A DNA stretch of 64,000 nt, from the NCBI GenBank assembly GCA_963725255.1, contig CAVRXV010000017.1, positions 1-64,000 of the forward strand, read 5' to 3'. Positions 18,035-26,244 of the stretch are shown one piece after another. How positions within the stretch are numbered: the stretch's first letter is position 1; each line of letters begins with the position of its first letter. The DNA comes from JAIEPX01 sp963725255 (GTDB taxonomy: Bacteria; Pseudomonadota; Gammaproteobacteria; JAIEPX01). Both the position numbers and the translations under genes were made by a program. Under the pieces are notes generated by a model, which ran no database searches, had not been told where the DNA came from, and saw only the letters and a program-made list of their open reading frames with translations.

Positions 18035-18371
18035 TGATTACACCTGATTTTCTCTTAAATGAAATTTCATTCTACTTTAAAAGGATCTTGGCGTCGAGTC
18101 TTGAGTTGTGATAGGTTTTGCAAAATCCATATTAAATCGTTCCAAAATTATCTGTAATATTGTATCAAATTATTATTTCACAAAGAGGAATACTGGAAAT
18201 ATTAACCGAATGCATAGTGATCCACTATAACCGAACACTTTTCTATTAACGCAGTGTTTTCAGAAAGTCCAGTGCTCAAATCTAAGTGTAATGTATTCTG
18301 AAAACACAACAACATTTGGAGCTCCCACCTTGCCCCTTCTAATCTGATTATACTTGAAGGATTTTTAAGCT
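18035..18371. other. Intergenic region with a 12-bp inverted repeat
   Basis: No coding potential is seen. The arms GTGTTTTCAGAA (18254-18265) and TTCTGAAAACAC (18296-18307) form a perfect 12-bp inverted repeat around a 30-nt loop. This could be a transcription terminator for the Fic gene on the minus strand or a remnant of mobile DNA; it lacks a clean T-run. Confidence 0.4.
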
Positions 18372-19835
18372 TTAATAAATCAACTTTCCTTCGGAAGGTT
18401 CTTTAAAGGCATTGGATTTCTCGAGTTGAGCAAGTGCAAGATCATATTTCTGAAAATTGATACTTGCAGTAAATTCTTGAGCACGACAAAGCATTTTAAT
18501 ATAGGCTTCAGGGTCTTTGCTACGGCTCAATCTACGTAGTGCCAAAAGATAATCTTCTCGAAAGACAGTAGGGATAATGATGCGGCATTCGTTGTTGTTG
18601 ACAAGCTCTGAATTCATCATGATTCTTGAAATCCTGCCGTTACCATCGACAAAAGGGTGGACTTCGGAAACGACGAACATGATATAGATAGCTCTTGGCA
18701 AGCCTGTATCAAGAGAGTGATAAAACTCGAAAGCTTTTTCAAGTGTACCAGTTACCAACTCCGGATTCACAAAATGGGTACTTCCTGCTCTATTAGCTGT
18801 CTCTTTAAATTTTCCAGGCACTCGGTCCTTTCGTACTGACATGAGGGTATAGTGCCTAGACTGTAATAGCTTAATCAATTCTTTGACTGTTTTTGGAGTT
18901 GTTTTCATTTCTGTAATACTTGAAACTATTTGATACGTACCCAATATATCGTGCGAATCTTCAGGTCGTTCTTTGATAATTTTTTGCTCAAAAACTATTT
19001 CTTTAGCTTCATCCACTGGGAACTCCGTTCCTTCGATATAGTTTGAGAAATAAGCTTCAAAAAAAGCTAAGTTGTTATTCCATTGTTGCTCTTTATGATG
19101 AAAAATTTTTTTAGGAAAAATACTTCGAACCAATGACTCACAAAGAATCGAAAATAATTCAACTCTATCTGTATCATAAGCTTTACCAGCAGCTCGTGCT
19201 TTAGCATCAGGAGCGCTAAGTTTTGCATATTGAGTCCCCAATAAAGTGCCGATTATACTATCGAGTAATTTAAACTCTTTAGTTAATCCTAGAGCAGGAT
19301 AAAGTCGTCTTGCTTGATCACGTAATTGATTCAATTCATCATCACCGTGAATACGAGCCAACTTATCGAGATGAGATTCTATATATTTTTTACCTAATGA
19401 CTTAGCCATTTTGCCACGACTAGGCTCTAAATTCTCGAGTAGCGCCCTTGGGCGAGAAGCCAAAAATAATCTTTCCATAAAAGGTGTATCTCCAGGTTGA
19501 GGCCCTGGACCTTCGATCAATCGAATAATTAATCCTGGTAACGTTATTTTTTTCGTATATTTATAAGACAGTACGATAAAACCAGCAGGTGAAACTCCCC
19601 CTTCCAGCGCGCTGCGATGACTGATTACTCCCTCAGGAAATAAATGACTGATAATGAGATAACGATTCCTTTTGATAATATCAACAGGCTTATCCTTCAA
19701 ATTAGAGGTATAGATTCGCGGTGCAAGCTTTCGAAGCACTCCAGCTTTTATAGCCCTGTGTATCCTTGCCGTAGTCTTTGTGTCCGAGGAGCTAAAAACA
19801 ACCTCAGGCCATCCACCAGCGAATAAATCTTCCAC
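18372..19835 (-). CDS. Fic-domain enzyme fused to an N-terminal AbiEi-like winged helix
   Basis: 487 aa, starting at GTG (19835). Residues ~10-105 resemble the AbiEi-type antitoxin winged helix (TTARIHRAIKAGVLRKLAPR, then VISHRSALEGG). The Fic domain holds the catalytic motif HPFVDGNGRISR (HxFxDGNGRxxR, about residues 392-403), which transfers AMP from ATP to a target hydroxyl. An inhibitory-helix motif (S/T)xxxE(G/N) is visible as SNYIEG (~264-269), upstream of the Fic core, as in class II auto-inhibited Fic proteins. So the gene carries its own DNA-binding-like regulator and its own inhibitor. Three repeats of a 14-bp element span its promoter and start codon, suggesting autorepression. The target could be bacterial (toxin-like) or host; this cannot be decided here. 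Confidence 0.88.
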   Translation of the reverse strand: MEDLFAGGWPEVVFSSSDTKTTARIHRAIKAGVLRKLAPRIYTSNLKDKPVDIIKRNRYLIISHLFPEGVISHRSALEGGVSPAGFIVLSYKYTKKITLPGLIIRLIEGPGPQPGDTPFMERLFLASRPRALLENLEPSRGKMAKSLGKKYIESHLDKLARIHGDDELNQLRDQARRLYPALGLTKEFKLLDSIIGTLLGTQYAKLSAPDAKARAAGKAYDTDRVELFSILCESLVRSIFPKKIFHHKEQQWNNNLAFFEAYFSNYIEGTEFPVDEAKEIVFEQKIIKERPEDSHDILGTYQIVSSITEMKTTPKTVKELIKLLQSRHYTLMSVRKDRVPGKFKETANRAGSTHFVNPELVTGTLEKAFEFYHSLDTGLPRAIYIMFVVSEVHPFVDGNGRISRIMMNSELVNNNECRIIIPTVFREDYLLALRRLSRSKDPEAYIKMLCRAQEFTASINFQKYDLALAQLEKSNAFKEPSEGKLIY

Positions 19836-19910
19836 TAACTCTCTCCAACCATGGAATAATGTAATATATTTTCCACTAAAACGCGTATTTTGTCAAATAT
19901 TTTCCACTAA
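19825..19910 (-). promoter_or_regulatory. Fic gene promoter with three operator-like direct repeats
   Basis: On the minus strand TTAGTGGAAAATAT occurs at 19910-19897 and again at 19879-19866, and a variant TTAGTGGAAGATTT at 19838-19825 contains the GTG start codon. Spacings are 31 and 41 bp, both close to whole helical turns, so bound proteins would sit on one face. A consensus TTGACA (-35) lies at 19896-19891, directly next to the first repeat, and the second repeat covers the expected -10. The layout fits negative autoregulation by the AbiEi-like domain. Confidence 0.65.
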
Positions 19911-19947
19911 GATCAGAATAAGTCCAATGGCCGTTTTCTTATTAGTA

Positions 19948-20889
19948 TTATTCAATCTCTCGAAGTTCTTTGGGCAAAGCAAAGGTAATAGTTTCTTCGC
20001 GACCTGCCAGTTCATTCACTAAATCAGCCCCCCACTCTTTTAATTTTGTGACCACATTTTGTACTAGAATTTCTGGCGCGGAAGCACCGGCGGTAATACC
20101 AATAGTATTTTTATCTTTGAACCACTCTTCTTTCAAACAAGTCGCATCATCAATTAAATAAGCAGGTGTTCCTAATCGTTCAGCCAGTTCACGCAAACGA
20201 TTTGAATTCGAACTTGTCGCTGAACCCACCACTAGAACAATGTCTACTTTTTCCGCGAGTTCTTTTACAGCATCTTGACGATTTTGTGTAGCATAACAAA
20301 TATCTTCTCGTTTTGGTGCTTGTAATTTTGGAAAACGTTTTTGCAACGCGGCAATTATTTTTTGTGTATCATCAACAGATAACGTTGTTTGTGTGACAAA
20401 GGCTAAATTCTCCGGATCTTTTACTGTTAAATTTTCTACATCATGTTCGTTTTCAATGAGGTACATTCCGCCTTCTGGATTGTCATATTGCCCCATCGTC
20501 CCTTCGACTTCAGGATGGCCAGCATGTCCAATTAAAATACATTCTTGTCCACGCTTGCTAAAACGCGCTACTTCAATGTGAACTTTTGTTACCAGCGGAC
20601 AGGTTGCATCAAAGACTTTAAACTGTCGTTCTTTTGCTTCATCACGAACAGCTTGCGAAACTCCGTGCGCACTAAAAATTACCGTTGAACCTTCTGGAAT
20701 TTCTCTAAGATCATCGGTAAAAACTGCACCACGTGAGCGAAGATTTTCGACAACGTGGCGATTGTGAACAACTTCATGCCGAACGTAAATAGGCGCGCCT
20801 AATAAATCGAGAGCTCGGTCAACAATATCAATTGCTCTATCAACACCGGCACAAAATCCACGAGGGTTCGCTAAAATAATTTTTTTCAT
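19948..20889 (-). CDS. ispH: 4-hydroxy-3-methylbut-2-enyl diphosphate reductase
   Basis: Last enzyme of the MEP isoprenoid pathway, a cytosolic [4Fe-4S] protein that reduces HMBPP to IPP and DMAPP. 313 aa, the normal length. The cluster cysteines lie in RGFCAGVDRA (Cys12), DATCPLVTKVH (~96) and DICYATQNRQDA (~197). The substrate-binding histidines and TQTTLS motif are also present. The start overlaps the lspA stop by 4 nt, completing an ileS-lspA-ispH operon. The fkpB gene that sits between lspA and ispH in E. coli is absent. Confidence 0.97.
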   Translation of the reverse strand: MKKIILANPRGFCAGVDRAIDIVDRALDLLGAPIYVRHEVVHNRHVVENLRSRGAVFTDDLREIPEGSTVIFSAHGVSQAVRDEAKERQFKVFDATCPLVTKVHIEVARFSKRGQECILIGHAGHPEVEGTMGQYDNPEGGMYLIENEHDVENLTVKDPENLAFVTQTTLSVDDTQKIIAALQKRFPKLQAPKREDICYATQNRQDAVKELAEKVDIVLVVGSATSSNSNRLRELAERLGTPAYLIDDATCLKEEWFKDKNTIGITAGASAPEILVQNVVTKLKEWGADLVNELAGREETITFALPKELREIE

Positions 20890-21392
20890 GATTTCACTCT
20901 ATTCCGACTTAACCAAATAATATCAATAACAAGCATAACAGCACCAACACAGACAGCACTATCTGCAATATTAAAAATTGGCCAATGCCATTGATTAACA
21001 TACACATCAATAAAATCGATCACATACCCAAATCGCACTCGATCAATTAAGTTTCCAATTGCACCACCCAAAATAAGAGAGATACTTACCGCGACCCATC
21101 GACTACTCGATTGTAAAGTAAACAACCAAAATAATAAACCCATCACGACTAACGCAGAAAAACTACTAAATAAATACAATGCTAAATGGGGATACTGCGC
21201 CAACATACTAAAGGCAGCCCCAGTGTTATGATCTAAAAATAATCGTAAATAGGGTATCAAATCATAGGAGTCATGTAGCTGAATAGTATTACTGATCCAA
21301 TATTTACTGTATTGGTCGAGCAAAATTACTAACAGGGAAATCCATATCCACACAAGTGCGGTTCTTGAAGAACTATTACTACTTTTCATCAA
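20886..21392 (-). CDS. lspA: Lipoprotein signal peptidase (signal peptidase II)
   Basis: Inner-membrane aspartyl protease that removes the signal peptide of lipidated prolipoproteins such as the BamB encoded at 60787. 168 aa with four hydrophobic helices. The catalytic aspartates lie in GNLIDRVRFGYVIDFIDVY and FNIADSAV, and the conserved N-terminal motif is LDHNTGAAFS. Located between ileS and ispH, as in most proteobacteria. Confidence 0.97.
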   Translation of the reverse strand: MMKSSNSSSRTALVWIWISLLVILLDQYSKYWISNTIQLHDSYDLIPYLRLFLDHNTGAAFSMLAQYPHLALYLFSSFSALVVMGLLFWLFTLQSSSRWVAVSISLILGGAIGNLIDRVRFGYVIDFIDVYVNQWHWPIFNIADSAVCVGAVMLVIDIIWLSRNRVKS

Positions 21393-21503
21393 TCTAACTC
21401 CAATTTAAAACATCCTAGACTTGGAAAATATTAATTCCAAACAAAACCTCTAACAACTCAAGATACGACACCTTCGCCCTTCGCCACCTTCGCGACGCCG
21501 TCG

Positions 21504-24314
21504 CTAGACGAACTCTCTAACTTCGCCGTTGCCGTCAACGTTAGTGACGCAGCGAGCACAAAGTTCCGGGTGGTCTTTGTGTGAGCCGACGTCGGATCTT
21601 CGGTGCCAGCAACGATCGCATTTTTGGAAAGAGGATGCTTGCACATCTAACCATAAATTTTCTACTTCAGTAGAAACAGCTTGGCCATCTTTATCTTTTA
21701 AATCTGCAACACCTGCAGAAGACGTAATAGTCGCAAACCGTAATTCATCACCGAGGTGTTTTAATTTTTCGGCAAAATCACCCTCGCAATATAATGTGAC
21801 TTCTGCTTCCAAGCCAGAACCAATTTTCCCTGCATTTCTGCAGTTTTCTAATTCTTTGTTGACAGCTTCACGCGCAATAACGATAGTTTCCCAAGCATTA
21901 AACTCTTCTTCAGGGATCCAAAATAATCCTTCATACCAAGTGCTTAAAAATATAGAATCACTTTGTTCGCGCGGAATATTTTGCCAAATTTCTTCTGCTG
22001 TGAAACTAATAATCGGCGCTAACCAACACGCTAATGCGTGAACAATGTGATACATCGCTGTTTGAGCTGATCGTCTAGCAATACTATTTTCACGCGTGGT
22101 ATATAATCGATCTTTTAATACATCAAGATAAAAGCCACCCATTTCGATTGAACAAAAATGATGTATTTTTTTTACGACTAAATGAAACTGATATTCACGG
22201 TAATCATTAATGATTTCAACTTGAGTTCGCCTTGCACACTCAACCGCCCAACGATCTAATTTTAACATGGCATCTGATGAAAGTAGCATGTCAGGTTTAA
22301 AATCATATAAATTCGAGAGTAAAAAACGAGCAGTATTTCGAATACGACGGTACGCATCACTGGTTCGCGTTAAAATTTCATCGGAAACAGACATCTCTCC
22401 ACGATAATCTGTCGTCGCAACCCAAAGTCGTAAAACATCCGCACCTAATTTTTTAATGACTTGTTCCGGCGCAATAACATTCCCGATCGATTTAGACATT
22501 TTTCGACCTTGTGCGTCGACTGTAAAACCATGCGTTAATACTTCGCGATAAGGTGCAATACCATACATTGCGACAGAAGTGAGTAAGGATGTTTGGAACC
22601 AACCGCGATGCTGATCAGATCCTTCAAGATAAATATTAGCGGGTCGCCCTAATTCAGGTCGAGCTGCCAATACACTGGCATGCGTCACACCTGAGTCAAA
22701 CCACACATCAAGAGTGTCAGTCACTTTTTCATAATTCTCTGCATCTTCACCGAGCAATTCTTTAATATCTAAATCGGTCCAAGCTCCGACTCCTACTTGT
22801 TCAACAGATTTTGCGACTTCTTCGATTAATAACAACGTATCAGGATGCAATTCATTGGTTGTTTTATGCACAAAAAGCGGCATCGGTGTACCCCAAACTC
22901 GCTGACGAGATATACACCAATCAGGACGTTTCGCAATCATGTCGGTCATTCGTGCTTCGCCCCAACCTGGAATCCAAGACACATTCTTAATTTCTTCAAG
23001 AACCTGATCACGCAATCCTTTTTTATCCATGCTTACAAACCATTGCGGCGTCGCGCGATAAATCAATGGTGTTTTATGTCGCCAACAATGTGGATAACTG
23101 TGCGTGATTGATGCTTCATGAAAAAGCACTCCATTTCTACGTAATAAATCAATAATATTTTCATTCGCTTTAAAAACGTGCATTCCTGCAAAATGCGGAA
23201 CATCGTCATGAAAACACCCACGATTATCGACAGGATTATGCATGGGTAAATGATAATGAGATCCAACAATATAATCTTCTTGACCATGTGCAGGTGCTGT
23301 GTGCACTGCTCCAGTTCCTGCTTCTAAAGTAACATGATCACCTAAAACGATAGGCACTTCTCTAGGTAAGAATGGATGTTGCAATAATAAATGTTCAAAT
23401 TTCTCTCCAGAGGCATTAGCCAACACGTGAAAATGATCAGAATTATAACGTGACATAATAGACGATAATAATTCTTCAGCGACTATAAAATATTTTTTTG
23501 AATGATCAATCGTCGCTTCAACTAATACATAAGAATGCTTGGGATTCAATGCAACCGCTTCGTTCGCTGGTAATGTCCATGGTGTTGTCGTCCAAATTGG
23601 AACAAAAATTTCAGATGCCGTATCAAGCGATAGCCCTAGTCGAGATAAAAGTGAAGCAGGATCTAAAACAGAAAATCCTACATCAATTGCGTGAGAAACT
23701 TTATCTTGATATTCAACTTCAGCTTCTGCTAATGCAGATCCACAATCAACACACCAGTAGACTGGTTTACGACCATGCGTTAAATGTCCATTCTCAATAA
23801 TTTTTCCCAACGCTCGAATCGTAGTCGCTTCCGCAGAATGATCCATCGTTGTATAAGGATGATCCCAATCTCCAAAAACACCTAATCGTTTAAATTCTTC
23901 ACGCTGAATATCAATTTGAGAATTAGCATAGGCTCTACATTGCTCGCGAAAATCATGAGGTTTTACATTAACCCCTACCTTCCCAATTTTTTTCTCAACA
24001 TTCAATTCAATGGGTAACCCATGGCAATCCCATCCAGGAACATAGGGAGAAGCAAATCCGCTCAAAAGTTTCGATTTCACGACGATATCTTTCAATGTCT
24101 TATTAACAGCATGACCAATATGAATATGTCCATTCGCATACGGTGGCCCATCATGTAAAATAAAGCGTTCACGCCCTTTCGTCTGTTTTTGAATCAGTTC
24201 ATAGAGATGCATGTCTTGCCAGTGTTGAAGCATCACGGGCTCACGTTCAGGCAAGCTTGCCTTCATTGGGAAATCAGTCGTGGGTAGATTCAGCGAATCT
24301 TTGTACTTACTCAT
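21504..24314 (-). CDS. ileS: Isoleucyl-tRNA synthetase
   Basis: Class Ia aminoacyl-tRNA synthetase charging tRNA-Ile, with editing of mischarged valine. I place the start at the ATG at 24314 (MSKYKDSLNLPTTDFPMKA, matching the family N-terminus); the frame is open to 24326. HIGH motif in YANGHIHIGHAVNK (~60), KMSKS motif in GRKMSKSIGN (~605), editing-domain signature TTPWTLPAN (~245), and a C-terminal zinc finger (CDRCWHRRSDVG, then CARC). 936 aa, as expected. The short stretch after its stop (21465-21503) is unusually rich in CTTCGCC-like repeats. Confidence 0.97.
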   Translation of the reverse strand: MSKYKDSLNLPTTDFPMKASLPEREPVMLQHWQDMHLYELIQKQTKGRERFILHDGPPYANGHIHIGHAVNKTLKDIVVKSKLLSGFASPYVPGWDCHGLPIELNVEKKIGKVGVNVKPHDFREQCRAYANSQIDIQREEFKRLGVFGDWDHPYTTMDHSAEATTIRALGKIIENGHLTHGRKPVYWCVDCGSALAEAEVEYQDKVSHAIDVGFSVLDPASLLSRLGLSLDTASEIFVPIWTTTPWTLPANEAVALNPKHSYVLVEATIDHSKKYFIVAEELLSSIMSRYNSDHFHVLANASGEKFEHLLLQHPFLPREVPIVLGDHVTLEAGTGAVHTAPAHGQEDYIVGSHYHLPMHNPVDNRGCFHDDVPHFAGMHVFKANENIIDLLRRNGVLFHEASITHSYPHCWRHKTPLIYRATPQWFVSMDKKGLRDQVLEEIKNVSWIPGWGEARMTDMIAKRPDWCISRQRVWGTPMPLFVHKTTNELHPDTLLLIEEVAKSVEQVGVGAWTDLDIKELLGEDAENYEKVTDTLDVWFDSGVTHASVLAARPELGRPANIYLEGSDQHRGWFQTSLLTSVAMYGIAPYREVLTHGFTVDAQGRKMSKSIGNVIAPEQVIKKLGADVLRLWVATTDYRGEMSVSDEILTRTSDAYRRIRNTARFLLSNLYDFKPDMLLSSDAMLKLDRWAVECARRTQVEIINDYREYQFHLVVKKIHHFCSIEMGGFYLDVLKDRLYTTRENSIARRSAQTAMYHIVHALACWLAPIISFTAEEIWQNIPREQSDSIFLSTWYEGLFWIPEEEFNAWETIVIAREAVNKELENCRNAGKIGSGLEAEVTLYCEGDFAEKLKHLGDELRFATITSSAGVADLKDKDGQAVSTEVENLWLDVQASSFQKCDRCWHRRSDVGSHKDHPELCARCVTNVDGNGEVREFV

Positions 24315-24384
24315 AATGGGTCTCAAATAGCCAAAAATAGCAGTATACTCTAAGGGCTAGGTTGAGGGTAGAGGGTGGCAGGGC

Positions 24385-24448
24385 GGGGGTCAAGTCTAAG
24401 ATTGCTACCTTCTTAACCTAGAAGGTAGCAATCTTAGACTTGCCCCCC
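24385..24448. repeat. Long palindrome A of the GGTCAGATCT-like family
   Basis: Arms at 24391-24412 and 24421-24442 are 22-bp perfect inverted repeats with an 8-nt loop, extended outward by G5/C6 runs with one bulged T. The outer arm (GGGGTCAAGTCTAAGATT) resembles that of palindrome B. It lies between the divergent ileS and PEBP genes, a position where a terminator is not needed. Confidence 0.9.
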
Positions 24449-24497
24449 AACACTTGGTATCATCACCTACCAATATTCAGTAATGTAAGGACATGTC

Positions 24498-25031
24498 ATG
24501 TTAAAAAAGCTTTTGTGTATTGTGATTATCACATTCTGCTCGCCTCTAATGGCGCTGACTTTATCCAGCGATTCTTGGCACGAATTTGGTTTTGTAGGGA
24601 CAAATTATTTGTGCCCCAACCAAGGCGGTGACAATATTTCTCCAGAATTAACTTGGACAGATGTTCCTCACAACACAAGATCATTTCTCTTATTTTTACA
24701 CGATCCTGATGCACCCCACTCTGCAGGGTTTGTACACTGGGTTGTTTACATTAACGATCCTAAAATTAAATCACTAGAAACAGGATTTACACCCTCTACT
24801 TCTTCACAAATAGTATTTGGTTTAAATGGTATGGAAAAAAATATTTATTTTGGACCCTGTCCTCCGAGTGGAACTGGCACGCACCGATATATATTCACTC
24901 TGTATGCATTAAATACTCAACTTAACATTAAAAAAATTGAACAACTGCATCAATATGATTTAGTGAATTTGTTGTACGGAAAAGTCATTTCTCAAGCAAC
25001 GTTTACAGGATTATACAAAAATTCGCAGTAA
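24498..25031 (+). CDS. Periplasmic YbhB/YbcL-family PEBP-like protein
   Basis: 177 aa with an N-terminal signal peptide (LLCIVIITFCSPLMALTL, cleavage near residue 20). The phosphatidylethanolamine-binding-protein fold is recognised by ISPELTWTDVP, HDPDAP...GFVHWVVY and GPCPPSGTGTHRY. Bacterial members are periplasmic or cytosolic proteins with no firm function. The start has AAGGA about 7 nt upstream. It is the first plus-strand gene of the block inserted between ileS and ribF and stands 27 bp upstream of the DAHP synthase gene. Confidence 0.9.
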   Translation: MLKKLLCIVIITFCSPLMALTLSSDSWHEFGFVGTNYLCPNQGGDNISPELTWTDVPHNTRSFLLFLHDPDAPHSAGFVHWVVYINDPKIKSLETGFTPSTSSQIVFGLNGMEKNIYFGPCPPSGTGTHRYIFTLYALNTQLNIKKIEQLHQYDLVNLLYGKVISQATFTGLYKNSQ

Positions 25032-25058
25032 AAATCTTGTCATACAATGAGTAACTAA

Positions 25059-26120
25059 ATGACAATCGAAAAAGACACCCTCTATTCAGAATCACGTATC
25101 AAGGAATTACGTCCGCTCATATCACCTATTATTTTATTAGAAGAACTACCTTGCACTTCGTTCGCAGAAAATACTGTTAAGTCTGCTCGTCAAATTGCTC
25201 AAAAAATCATGCTCAATCAAGATCCTCGATTATTAGTTGTTGTAGGCCCTTGCTCCATTCATGATCCTGAAGCAGCGCTAGAATACGCACAAAAATTGGC
25301 AAAACTCGCACAAGATCTTTCAAACGAATTATTTATTATTATGCGGGTTTATTTTGAAAAACCTCGCACCTCCTTAGGATGGAAAGGTTTAATCAATGAT
25401 CCTAAATTAAATAATAGTTTTGATATTAACACCGGATTACGACTAGCGAGAAAATTATTGCTGGATATTAATTCACTGGGATTACCAACAGCTACTGAAT
25501 TTGTAGACACCATCACACCCACTTATCTCATCGATCTCATTTCATGGGGAGCGATTGGTGCTCGCACAACAGAAAGTCAAATGCATCGCGAGCTCGCTTC
25601 AGGTCTTCCTATGCCCATCGGATTTAAAAATGGCACTTCAGGTGATGTACAAATTGCCATTGATGCGGTGATCGTAGCGCGGCATCAACATCATTTTCTC
25701 GGCATTACTCGCCACGGAAATCCTGCCATCATCGAAACTCAAGGCAACCCTTACGGTCATATTATTTTACGTGGCGGAAAAGACAAACCCAATTACGATG
25801 AAAAAAGTTTAAATGAAATTACTGCGAATCTTATTCAACATCAACTACCGCCGTATTTAATGGTGGATTGTAGTCACGACAACAGCCAAAAAAATCATCT
25901 CGCACAAGCCGATGTTTTAGAAAATCTTTGCGAACAAATTAAACATGGAAATCAAAACATCAAAGGCATTATGTTAGAAAGCCATCTTCACGCGGGGCGT
26001 CAATCATTATCCTCCACTCAACCTCTAACGTACGGACAAAGTATCACCGATGCGTGCCTCTCCTGGGATCAAACAGTGCCCTTGCTCGAAAAATTAGCAC
26101 GACGTAGAGTGCATTCTTAA
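25059..26120 (+). CDS. aroG: 3-deoxy-7-phosphoheptulonate synthase (AroF/G/H class)
   Basis: Condenses phosphoenolpyruvate with erythrose 4-phosphate in the first step of aromatic amino-acid synthesis; cytosolic and metal-dependent. 353 aa matches the E. coli-type enzymes. Signatures: VVGPCSIHDP (metal-ligand Cys), FEKPRTSLGWKG, GARTTESQMHRELASG, GFKNGTSGD, and the C-terminal CLSWDQT. The symbol marks the class; which of AroF, AroG or AroH it resembles in feedback sensitivity cannot be told by eye. Possibly co-transcribed with the PEBP gene. Confidence 0.95.
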   Translation: MTIEKDTLYSESRIKELRPLISPIILLEELPCTSFAENTVKSARQIAQKIMLNQDPRLLVVVGPCSIHDPEAALEYAQKLAKLAQDLSNELFIIMRVYFEKPRTSLGWKGLINDPKLNNSFDINTGLRLARKLLLDINSLGLPTATEFVDTITPTYLIDLISWGAIGARTTESQMHRELASGLPMPIGFKNGTSGDVQIAIDAVIVARHQHHFLGITRHGNPAIIETQGNPYGHIILRGGKDKPNYDEKSLNEITANLIQHQLPPYLMVDCSHDNSQKNHLAQADVLENLCEQIKHGNQNIKGIMLESHLHAGRQSLSSTQPLTYGQSITDACLSWDQTVPLLEKLARRRVHS

Positions 26121-26244
26121 GGTAGTCATTATCAGAAGCTTCATAGCTCACGGAACAGTCTAATGTGCCCATATGAAAACAAGAGTATAATAAGCTATAA
26201 TTATATATAGAATTTACGATTGCCTTAAAGCGAAGGATATCAAA

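Noticed and set aside
21529..22041. 170-codon plus-strand ORF inside ileS
   Set aside because: Antisense shadow of a highly conserved gene without its own start signals.
24385..24448. Palindrome A as an ordinary terminator
   Set aside because: It lies between two divergent genes, so neither would need termination there, and no T-run follows.
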